Assembly (NCBI GenBank): GCA_032718565.1
Contig: JAVGVS010000017.1
Coordinates: forward strand, 4,569,866 to 4,633,865
Origin: Distichodus sexfasciatus
Taxonomy: Eukaryota; Chordata; Actinopteri; Characiformes; Distichodontidae
Length of the DNA stretch: 64,000 nucleotides
Direction of reading: 5' to 3'
A program made the translations under genes and the position numbers. Every line of letters begins with the position of its first letter. The first letter of the stretch is position 1. Shown piece after piece: positions 36,601 through 47,700 of the stretch. Under the pieces are notes generated by a model. That model searched no databases. It saw nothing but the letters and a program-made list of their open reading frames with translations, and had not been told where the DNA came from.

Positions 36601-37802
36601 TTCAACACTAATTTTCCATTTTGAAATTATGTTGACTGGAACCATCTGTCTGGAAAAATTAATTTCTGCTTGCCTGTGCGCTTGCTGAAAACAATGGCTG
36701 AAAGGTGTAGAACAGGGGAACGGAAGGGAAATATTTGACCATCTGGAGAGACAATCAGAGTCTCAGCTGGTCGATAAATGATTCTAGATTAATCCATGAT
36801 GTTTTGCATTGGCAAAGCTGTTAGACACTGTACTTTGCTGAGGCTTTTGCAAAGACGACTAGCTTCTTATCTCTCTACCAGAATTTGTTCCAGAAACAAT
36901 TATTTATTCCAAAACATTTTTTCCTTTTCATTTTGCAAGCTGGAGCAGGGAGAAGGTCTGGAAATGGAAGGAAGGTGGCCTCTCACTTTGAGAGTAAGTT
37001 GATTAAAGTGTTTTATTCATCCTTAATATACCATGACTAACTCTTTCTTTGTCCAAAAAGTACTTAAACCTGTCTCTTGTTCTCAACAGTAACCAAAGAT
37101 TCCTTCCAAAAGGGTGAGTTATGACAAAATGGTTACTCATAGTAGTGCTGTGTTTTGTGATCTCTTTGATAATAATATTTGTGTGTGGGCGTGTTTACAG
37201 TGGAAAGTGCAGGGATCATTAAGGGTTGGACTGAACAGTCCCTAAATATGACCCAAGCTGTGCAGTATAACACAGCAACTGGCATTTTCCGAGTGGTGCG
37301 GAGGGGAGTCTACTTCCTTTACTGTCAAGTGAGTAAACTTCTATCTTACTTTTATCCAGTGTGCATTTGTGGACACGCCAAACCTGTTGAAAGCCTGTAC
37401 ATTTAGGTTCCTTTTTTGGTAATTTGTCCTCAGTTTTTCTTCCTCCCACTGTCTGCTTCCATGCTGTTCCCGGCCAACTCTCTTGCTTTCCCTCGGCTGG
37501 TTTCTTTTTAAATTTCACCGACCTGTCACCCACTCTTCCTGCTTCAGGTGCACTTCAAAGAGCACCAGAGTCCTTATGTGAAGCTGGAAGTGTCTGTCCC
37601 CCGTGGCCCTTCGCTGCAGTGCATGGAGGGCTACAGCACCACTCCGGCAGCCGGATCACACCAGTTCCACTTCTTGAAGCCCTGCCAGGTATCAGGCCTC
37701 CTGCTCCTAGAAAAGGGGGCAGAATTGAAAGCTGTGACTGGGGAGTCCTTCACTCTGCAGGACTCAGGCAAACATTATTTTGGACTCTTTAAGGTAAACT
37801 AG
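33697..37802 (+). CDS. tnfsf12: TNF superfamily member 12 (TWEAK), complete
   Basis: Six phase-consistent exons: 33697-33870, 35312-35393, 36940-36993, 37090-37113, 37201-37328, 37548-37802, giving 238 aa (mammalian TWEAK is about 249). It is a type II membrane cytokine. A basic cytosolic start (MHRVLHRRRVRTLRF) is followed by one transmembrane segment (about residues 17-38), a stalk, a furin-type site RVKR (end of exon 2), a basic GRKVASHFE segment that matches the RAIAAHYE region of TWEAK, and a TNF homology domain (GIIKGWTEQSLN, YNTATGIFRVVRRGVYFLYC, LKPCQVSGLLLL, HYFGLFKVN). The two Cys of the domain (CMEGY and PCQVS) are the TWEAK disulfide pair. An in-frame ATG at 33652 would add 15 residues; I prefer 33697, directly before the basic region. 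Exon 4 is only 24 nt. Its receptor in vertebrates is Fn14/TNFRSF12A. A polyadenylation signal aataaag lies at about 38038. Confidence 0.92.
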
Positions 37803-39544
37803 ATGACCCGAGATCACTTCCGCCTTATTGACTACATTTTTGGAGGGCTACACCAGTCCCCAGTCACTGGTTCAAAGAGCCATTGTCATTCCTTTTATTT
37901 TTTTAAAAAACATCTGCTTCTTTAAACTTATTTGCTTCTGTAGAGTCCATACTTTTGGGGGATGAACTGAGGAAAGGAGGTTTCCAGCTGCACTCATGGT
38001 TGGTTTCAATGATAATTTTACATACATATGTGCCCTAAATAAAGAATGAGGATGTCGAAGACTAGACGAGCAGATCCGTTGGACCAATTTACAGTGGATC
38101 TATTTGGACGTTCTTGGTTTGGACCCAGACCATTTGTTAAATGCAAGAACAACACCAGCTGTGCTGACAAGTATAGCATTTAATTATGGTTGTGACATTG
38201 CTCCAAAAACATGGGTGCATTAGATGGAGAAAGAGAAAGGACACAAGTGCATTCACCACTCACTGATTGGTGAAGATTGATTGTGAATGCATTCCAGTGA
38301 ATTAATCCAGTTAATGGCTAAAAAATATCTTTGTTCATCTAACAAACAGTTGTGTTTATGATGAGGTTTTGAACCAAATATGCTCCAAATAATCTTTATA
38401 CTGACCTTTGCAAACATCCATCTTATGTTTGATATTTTCCTTTAAGTGACTGTTATATTGTACTGAAAGGGATTAGGAATTGTGAAAATGTACAAGATGG
38501 TGTGACGTGTTTGTCATTCTGTATGTGTATGCAGTTTTATACATTTTTATACAATTGTTTTTATACAGTGCGTTTTCTTGTTTTATAAAGGTACAAATAT
38601 AAAAATTATACCATCCTTTACATTTAATCTCACTGATCAGTGATGCAGGAGACACCTTGTGCTTTATTGTGACAAAGTATGTCAACTTCTCTTTGGCCTC
38701 AAGGCTTCATAAATATTGCCATTACTGTTAATTAAATCTGAAATGGAAACTTTTGCCATAGTGAACACACTTTGTTCTGATTAGATTTCCTAATCACGCC
38801 TCCGCTTCCCTCATGTATATCCTGCTCCTCCAATCGCCCTCAGCAACCCATTTCCCCCACAGCCTCTCTGTTTCCCCCAAGCCTCAAGCTCTCTACTTTC
38901 TGTATCATTATCTCAACTAAATAGTTGAAAACCTTTGAGGAAAAACATGTGCTTATTTGTCTCCCCGTCCAATCCTTTACCCCCACTTCTACTCAGACTC
39001 TCTCTGTGTGTCTTTCTCTTTTTTCCACTTTTCGGGGTTGCTCCTTGCACAGATTCCAGATTTGGCTTGCTGCAGGAGTTTCAGAAACGGGGTCCAAGAT
39101 AAACTCGTCTGGGTTGAGGTGAGGTGTGGAATGGCTGCGTGTCTGCGTGTTAATGTGCGACCAGGGTGACTGCAAAGGCAATTAAAATATCATGGGCCTT
39201 TTGTCTGACTTTGTACCAGTATGTTCATTTTTTTTTAGTTTACCTTTAAGAGGCTGGTTTGCCTTTTATAAATCGCCTCAAAACTAGTCTTAAAAACAAG
39301 TTAGTTAAGGTGCACTGTTATGTAAAGCTGAAATTAAATCCAGTGCCAGAGATTTCGTAATGATCTATGTGAAAGCATGAGAGAGGAGAAACAGGTTACG
39401 CGCTCACCTCATACAACCCGACTGTCAGTGTAATTCCATAAATTATAGAAAAAATGTCAGGCTAAATGATTGCTTTTAGGCTTCAGAAAAACTCAGTCAT
39501 AAGAGGAAAGAAAAAAATCTATTGAATTTTTTTTCATTTGAAAC
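37803..39544. other. tnfsf12 3' UTR and convergent intergenic region
   Basis: It holds the tnfsf12 3' UTR (signal aataaag at about 38038) and then non-coding sequence up to the minus-strand polyadenylation signal of chd3. A splice-like block at 39050-39120 was considered and not accepted as an exon. Confidence 0.5.
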
Positions 39545-39552
39545 TTTATTAC
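39545..39552 (-). terminator. Candidate chd3 polyadenylation signal
   Basis: The minus strand reads gtaataaagtttc here, a canonical AATAAA. It is the first convincing signal far downstream of the last chd3 exon and would give a 3' UTR of about 2.2 kb. Confidence 0.45.
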
Positions 39553-41719
39553 AAACAAAAACAAAATGAAAAGATGCATTATTAACATGTTCCATTCGAT
39601 GTCCACCCAGAGTCAAATCACAACATAGCTACTGATTTGGAACTGGTTTGGGACCACAACTTACACAGTGACACATCAATAAATGAAAAAACAAAACAAA
39701 ACACAAAACTGTTGAAATAAAGAAAAACAAATGGAAAATAGAAATATAGAGTGGACAAAAGGTGCTTGATTCAACACTTAAATTCTCCCAGTTGCTGTCA
39801 AGCACTGAAATGTATCACGTTTCTCAGTCTTCACATGGGAGGTACGCCAGGGGTGGTAGAAATAAATTAACTTTTCAACTCGTTCTAACTATCTGTTAGA
39901 GTTGAGGCTAAGCTAAGGATAGTATAAGAGCAAGCAGGTACAGAGTTTACTTACTGTATTTAACTCTTTACAGTTGCTTTTCCATTAATTAAGGCGCTTA
40001 TGTCATAATACTGTGCATTTCAGGAGCCAAAGGTGTGAACTCTGAACCTTTCCAGAGCAGATTTCGCGTTCAGATTTTTTTGATACGATAAACATATTCA
40101 CTATATAGTCAATGCAATTCAGGGTTACATAAGTGATCCACTGTGTATAGAGTGTTTGATTGCAAGCCCCAACTCTACTGTAGATCGCAAGCTAGAAAAG
40201 ATGTTAACTGTTCGGAAGTTCGTTCAACCTCTTCGTTGGCTACTGTTACAATATGCCTTATATAGAGAAAAACCATGGACCAAACATACAAAGAATTATT
40301 ATCTTTTAAATTTCTTTTTTTCGTTCATTTGGTAGGAGCTTCGCAATTGTAATATCAAGGACATCAACAGCAACGTCAACAATAATTATAATTATAACAA
40401 GGAATAAGAACACAATGAACTGAGTTTAAATACGCAAACAATTCAAAGACTTTGTAAAAAGGAGAAGTAGAAATATGAAAAACCAAGAGGAAAGGAGTGC
40501 TGAGACATGAGGAAGAGGAGTGATGTTTTTGTCTAAATGAGAGGAAGGAGAGTACAACGATGGTATGGATGGCTGGTAGTCAAGGGAAATGTAGCACTGC
40601 TGAATTTAACATTAGTAACCTTCATGAACTTGGAAAATATTAGCTTTCAGATGTTTGATTTATTGACCATTCGAGTCTTGTACCACTGAACCTGTGACAG
40701 ACCCAATGTTACGAACCTGTGTGTCGGTCAGTACTTTTTAAAGCAACAAATTCAAATCACCAAACTGCAAAAACGCTTTCCTCTCCGACCGGAAAACCAC
40801 ACCCCATACTGCACCCGCAGAACTTAATGATTCCTGCATCCTAACCACATAGGGTTATTAAACAAAGCCCAACCATTACCTGGGTTAGTTATTACAACAT
40901 AGAGAGTGACGCAGCTCCACAAAAACAGCCGTTTACATTAATATTCCGGCCTTGGGCTCCGTTAAGCAGGTAACAAAAGCAGCTCTACTGCTATTACTGT
41001 GGTTAAACCTGTTAAGCTCTTGGTGTTATTTTAGTTGCATAAAAAATCAAAACGTGAGAAAAGACTTTATTTCTTTTTTTTTTTCTTTCTTTTTTTTTTT
41101 TTTTTGCCGAAACTGCACTATGGAGCAATAGGCACGGCTGGATGCATGGATGTTTCCTTGCACTGAAGCACAGAGCGAAGTGAGCATGCTGCAGAAACGG
41201 AGGGATGATGACGTGAAAGCCTGGCGAGTCCTTTTACACACACACATGCAGCTTCATCTCCGACGGGGTGAGGCAGGGTACAAGTGAGGTTCTGGGGTTG
41301 AGTGTGTGTGTGTGTGCGTGTGTGCGTGTGTGTTTTGTTGTGAGGTGTGCATGTGTATGTATGTATGTACGTGTAGATTGTTATGAGTTATTGTGAGAAG
41401 GTCTGAGGCAGATTACAATGTGGCCAGAGAGGCAGTTAGAGAGATCTACAACATTGGCATATTAAGAAAGTGTGTGTGTAATACATCAGTCTGTAACACT
41501 GGATAACATCACATCCAGTTAATGCTTATATGCCTCTGAAATGTTTTACCATTTGTTGTCCATTTTTACCAATCATCTCCCAATATCGATTAGTGCACAT
41601 TCCCATTGCTGTAGGTCTGCTCAGAGTAGTTTGAGAAAGAATGTTGCGTATGTGTGTGAGTTTGTGTGTTCGAGTGAGAGTGTGTGGTGTTTGTGAGGAA
41701 TTATGGAACATGGCTGGCC
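39553..41719 (-). other. Probable chd3 3' UTR
   Basis: Non-coding sequence following the chd3 stop codon at 41720-41722. It contains a T-rich run (41070-41105) and a (TG)n tract (41300-41332). No reading frame of interest. Confidence 0.5.
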
Positions 41720-44700
41720 TCAGTCATCGATACAGATCACTTCTCCGCTGCGTTGTTCTCGTCGTCCCATCATCAGCTCCACCTCTCTTTCTTTCTTAAC
41801 GGACATGGGAGGCCCATTCAGCACTGCAAGAACACACACAAACACACACACACACACACACACAAAAAACCACATCTAATTTAATGACATAGTTTGAAAA
41901 ATCCAAAGTAAATCAATTTTCATTTTGCTTATTCACCTTCAACCTTTTCTTCTTACTCCAACTTTTCAGTTAGTATTTTCAGACTGTTTCTGACCTTTCT
42001 CTTATGTTTTCATTTCCTCTTTTTATCCATCTTCCCTTTAACCTTTACTTTTTTCCCCTCTTGTGCAAAAGTCATTCTTTTGCATCTTTGTGTAACATTT
42101 TCTTCTCGTTATTTCATATTTGCTCAATATTTTTTTAACAATTAAGACAAAAACATGATTGACTGTAGATTATATTTTATTATGTTTTTTTTTATACATT
42201 CAGAATATGACATAGCTTCAAAACAATATAAAAATTCCTAGATTTTCATGTAGTATATAGTTTTTTGTACAGCTCAGTGGATTATTTATAAAGAGTATAT
42301 TCACTCACTCAACTATACACACAATCTAGGAGCTCTTATTGTTCTTTGACAGTCGTTTTGGCTCCTGGTTCATGTCATACAGCAACCTGTCAGCACATGT
42401 ACAATTGTGTTGTACTATATCTTAACGGAAAATAATCTCAGAAACTTTCATACTTGGAAAATCCACAGTAAAAACATTACATAGCTGTGACTTATCATTA
42501 AATGGCTACAGACTGGTTGTGATTTCTTTTTCATGTCTCGCTACATTTGATTGGATTCTGTTTTAATCTATTTGAAATATAAACCACGGGCACAGTAATG
42601 ACAGGGAGTGTGTTGTAGGAACATGCGGTTTTGTGTTGACATTTTACAGTAATCTAAAGGACAAAAACATGGAATTTTTTGAAAAATATTTTTCAGTTTC
42701 TCTTGCAACTGTAGCTCACCACAGAGCACTGTGGTATGCAACCAAGTATGATACCTGATATCGAGGGAGTAAAAAAGATTATACAAATGACTTGTCTTAA
42801 ACTCACTTATAATTTTATTTTTAGGGCGGGTGTCCACCAAACACGTTTTTCCGCTGTCAGCGCCTATTTTTAATACAAATCCTATGAGCTTCAGCGTTCA
42901 GAGCGCTAAGCACCTTCAGCAGAAAAAAACGGCTGTGGAGAGGTTTTTTGTCACAGTGCTCAAATCTGTTTAACTTTTAGAACAGCGCTAGGCTTGTCTA
43001 TGTCACATGTCTCTTGCTAGACAATCAAAATCGAGGAAGGGGTGGGGCATACACTATCAAGCACTCACTACAAATGGCGGCATATCTGGAGCAGCTGGAA
43101 AAGATTTGATGCACCAAATCTCGTCTCGAAGACGTGAGAATCTATTTCAAACGCTGCCACTAATGCTAAGATTCGATTTCTCTCTATCTTGTTGGCTAAA
43201 CTAGCGATCTCAAAGAAACACGTTGAAATAGGAACAAACACGGAAGTGCCCGATAGCTTTTTTCATAACTTAGCAACAACGAGCGCTGAGAGAAAACGCT
43301 CTGGAAGTGAGGTTTTGAGCGCTCTCTGCGGAAATAAGGTGTTTGGTGGACACAGGCCCTTACTATTCCTTGTTCTAAAGACATTTTAAGTGGTGAGAGT
43401 AGCAGTCAATACCTTTGGTTTCGAAAATGAACAGTAAAAGTCCCTTTAGTGTTTAATTTCAGCTACATTCAAACTAGTCAGAATACAACAGTACAATAAT
43501 GAACAGAACCCGATTATTGCTGCTCTAGTACAGACATGTATTATCAATGATTTTCATGCATACATGATCAGTTATTGTATAAAAACTAAGACTCATACTT
43601 CTTTACTCTGTGCCGTCATAACAGTGTTGCATGACTTAAATGCAAAATAAACCCCTCAGAGGTGAAAATGATACCACTTCATATTCTAATTGTTTATTTG
43701 TACCAGAGGTGTCACAGCAGCTACCAAAGTTTTGCATCCGACCAGGTGTATTAAACAGAGAACTCTCATTTCTGGAGTGCTGTGGATATACGTTTGACAC
43801 TTCTGATTCAAACGAGTCAATGAATACCGTAAATTAGTCTTTCAAACCCAAGTGTTACCTCTGTGCACATTAGCTTTAGAATCCCCCCAAAATACAAAAA
43901 GTTCTTAAAAGAGTGACAGCAATGTTTGTGGAACACTTTGCTACTTTCCCACACTGCTTATTTCTTTCAATGTGTTCTGAAGATACAGTATCTAGTGAAA
44001 GCACCACAAGAAAAAATATATTAAATAAACAAAAACAGTCATATACAGTATTGCCTTGTTCATTTGACCTATTACTTTGTTTAAAGTGGTTAAATGTGTA
44101 TTAACTAGGGCGGTTCAAGAACACAAGAAATGGATTTCAATCATTTCAATCCAAGATTAGATTCAGTCCTCTTCATAAACATGTACAAATGATGGCAAGA
44201 GCCAAAGAGAGAAGCAGCAGAACGGACTCCTGGCCCAAATGGATATCGGGAGAAAACCAATCTAGCGACTTCTTAGGTTCTCAAAGTCATGTTGCACACA
44301 TAAGCCAAAGAAAATAATTCCTATCTAACTTTCAGATCAGAAACAGACATCTGCTTTCTGCTGTCATCCCTCCCTCCTTCCCTTTCTTCTTTTCTCTCCC
44401 TTATTCTCTCTGTCTTGGTGAACTTGATACAAGGAAATCAAATATTTTAATTTGGTGCCGTTGCTGCCCCACTGCACAGGTTTGCTCCTGGAGAAAGGCC
44501 TGCTTTCTCTCTCTCACTCTCTCTTTCTCGTTCTCTCGTTCAGTAACCCAAAAAAACATTCAGCTGGCAGACGTCCTCCCTGACCCCTGCCTGTCTAAAC
44601 AACCACTTCGCTTACACAATTAATCACTCATCTACAGGCAATGGGACTGAACCCACGCAAGGAGCATCAGTGTCAAATTTTTATTTTCACACACCCACAC

Positions 44701-47700
44701 ATGCCACACACACAAACTCTCTGCTCCATTTATGCATACCTTTGGTACAACATGTACCTATCAACATACACACACACGCACACACTGAACCAGGAATATT
44801 TGCAGTATTTCTGCACTGTATAAAAGTCCCACTGGGGAGGAGAGATCTGGCCTCAGTACTGCACAAGAATTTAATCATTGACCCTTCAGACTGATCCCGG
44901 AGCAGTTTGTTTTAGTGAAAGTAACCGTTAAAGGTAAGATCTCCGAAGCCAATCTCACATTCTAGGGCACAAAACCAAGCCCAGGCTTATTGACAGTGGA
45001 TTCTGGGCCAGATCTGCAATATCAGCTTTATTCCAGAAAAAGAGATGGGGTTTATGTTGACTTCTTAAGTTATTTGATTTACTGTGTGAATTTAGGGGCA
45101 TGTCTGGCTGGCCAGCAGAATCGTATATTTCCATTTACATGTTCGTGCTGAAGCTCATGTTAAGTTTGATAGTGTTATCACAGTTCTGAGAACTATGGAG
45201 TATTTATTTCATGTCTCACTTCCAGAAATAACCCAGAAATATCTGTACTACAAGGGGAAAAATTCTGCAATAAAGCCCTCTGTGCTAGCGTGGAATACAC
45301 TTAAGTCGAATCTGCTATGAAACTTAAGAAATGGCACCAACAAAGATGTACATGAAAGTCTATACGAACTCTCTGCAATTATAATCCCAAAAGGACTACA
45401 GCAGAAAACCTGATTTTCTCTGTAACTTGCTTGCACATGATTATTATAATGCTAAATTATATTAATTAAACCTAACGTTTTGTTTGCATCATTTAAAAAT
45501 GCTTATTTGTCTTTGTGATCACAGCACACCACGAAATGTGACTTCTGCATTTGACCCATCCATGAGCGCAGCTGACGTGCAGTGCCTGCGGAGTGGTGTC
45601 TGGGGACGGTACCTTGCTCATGAGTACCTCAGTAGCACCTTTACCAGTTCAGGACTTGAACCAGCGACCCTCAAATCACAAGACCAACTCCTAAACCGTT
45701 ACACTACTAACTGTATTGATATTAGTATCGGTCTCTGCAGTGGATCTGTGTAGGTGTGTGACACATTTGTGACCTTCTGCCTTAATGCCTGCATAGAGGG
45801 CAGCACACATTGTTATGCAGTGCCTAGTTAATCTTCATCACAAAATTTACTGCAGCATTTAATGTAGATCCAAGCGTAGCTAACTACTTAGTTGGTATGA
45901 CGGCTACCAAGTTGGACTCCAACAGTCCTCCAGTTTCTACAGCGCTCCACAGTGGTTCACTGTTGCCTCTCTCAGGTTTGAGAGTCGTAATTTTTGAAAG
46001 TGAGAGATTAAAGAACTACCCACAGCTTGCTTAAATGTTCAAATTGGCTGGCATCCATAAGGTGCAAAACATATCTTTCATTATGTAAATTATTGCCAGT
46101 TGGCTGGTTTCAGTTTACTTTTTACTTTTTTAGAGATGTGAAAACCTAAATTGCTGAAAATCCAAGGTTCCAAAGTGTCCCAAAAGACTGTGTTCTTGTT
46201 TCATGGATCAAAATGTGAAGATGCCTCATTCATTATCTTTAAGAGTCCAAGATGACACAGTTGACTGTAGGTTCGATTCCCGGGTTGGCCATAGGATCTT
46301 TCTGTGTGGCGGTCTCCCTGTGTTCACGTGGGTTTCCTCTGGGTGGTCTGGTTTCCTCCCACAGTCCAAAACCATGCGCTATAAGCTGATTGGCAAATCT
46401 AAATGGGCCCTGTAAGGTGTAACTAAGAGTGTGAGTGTGTTGGTGCCCACCCAGGGTTGGTCCCCACCTTGGGCTCCAGTCCCCGTGACCAGGATAGGGA
46501 TTAAGCAGTGCAGAAAATGAATGAATGCGGGCATCAAAAAAAAAACAGGGTAAGCACTTTGCTCCTACCATGTTGAATTGACCTATGGTGTTGTGAAAGA
46601 TGGTACCGTGAGTATCTTCATCTCTCATGAGGATGCATGTATTTAGAATCTTCATTCCAGACTGGTTGGTGGAGGGGAGACGGTGGAGGGAAACTGACAG
46701 CTGGAGATTTTTGGGTGGACAAATCCAAGAAGTCTTATTAAAAAAATCCCAAACGGTGCCCCTCTCAACATTAAATTTTGTGATGTACGCGGATCAGGCA
46801 GGAAATGTTGAGGAAACAAAACAAACCTGCAGTCTGTCTTTGGAATTCCTGGTTTTGACACTATGAAAGGTTGCAGTACTCCCTCCTTGTATGAGTAAAA
46901 GCGGGAGGGGGTCTTAAGAGAGACGGGGAGAGAGAGAAAAAGAGAGAGAGAAACTTCTACAGGAATTAGGGAGTAAAGGTCCTGGGTACTTAGACATGTG
47001 CACACATTTCTCCTGCCAAAGTCAAAGATGAATCCTCCAGGGCTTCTCTCAGAGTGCGAGATGAAAGAAAATAAAAGAAGGACAAGAGAGTGAAAGAGAG
47101 AGGTGCATTTTGCAGGCTGTCTCTCTGGCACAGTCCACACGCTTCTCGCTTTTCATGGGAAAAGTTGGGCGATTTCGCTCTTTCATTCATTCGTTCGTCT
47201 CATTCGCTATTTCTGCCCGTCTCGTCACCTTGCCACCTGTTCATATTACTCGTGAAGATATTATCATCATCCGTGTCTGAGCGGCCAGGGAGGTCGTAAG
47301 CATCGAAAAACGAGTCTCATCTCCACCCCCACCTCCTTCTCAAATTTTCTGTCTAGTGAAATGATTTCTGACAGCCCCTATTCCGTACCTCTCACCCCAT
47401 TGCGCCTGCCGTCTCCGTTAAGCAAATTTCTAGAATCCACTTTCTCACACACACACACGCACAGCACACACAGACACACGCACACACACACTTACTTATG
47501 GAACTCAATCTTTTACCCCTTATTGCTTCCTTCTCCTACTATCCACATCTTTTTCCCCATCAATATCCACACGTTTTTCAGTTTTTCTACTTTTTCACTT
47601 GTCCAGCTCCCTTTCTCTCGTTTTTGCTTTCATCCACGACTCCCGCAAAGTCACGGCTTTTTGGGCCGGCCGTTGCGAGGGAGGTTCTCCACGGTGTTGC

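Larger units (their letters stand above)
41867..47650 (-). other. chd3 last intron, distal part (also the 3' UTR of the alternative HTH-ending transcript)
   Basis: AT-rich intron containing a PIF/Harbinger-like MITE, two SINE-type copies and CA tracts. On the minus strand no AATAAA is found close behind the stop of the alternative exon; the first ATTAAA is near 45857 and the first AATAAA near 45205, so any HTH-ending mRNA would carry a long 3' UTR. Confidence 0.45.

Noticed and set aside
39044..39120. A splice-bounded block after tnfsf12 that might be an exon of a tandem TNFSF13-like gene
   Set aside because: The acceptor and donor look acceptable, but the translation has no TNF-domain motif and no neighbouring exons were found.
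46652..47140. A 162-codon minus-strand frame in the chd3 intron
   Set aside because: Low-complexity Ser/Leu/Phe-rich translation of purine/pyrimidine-biased intron; no splice phase logic with chd3.
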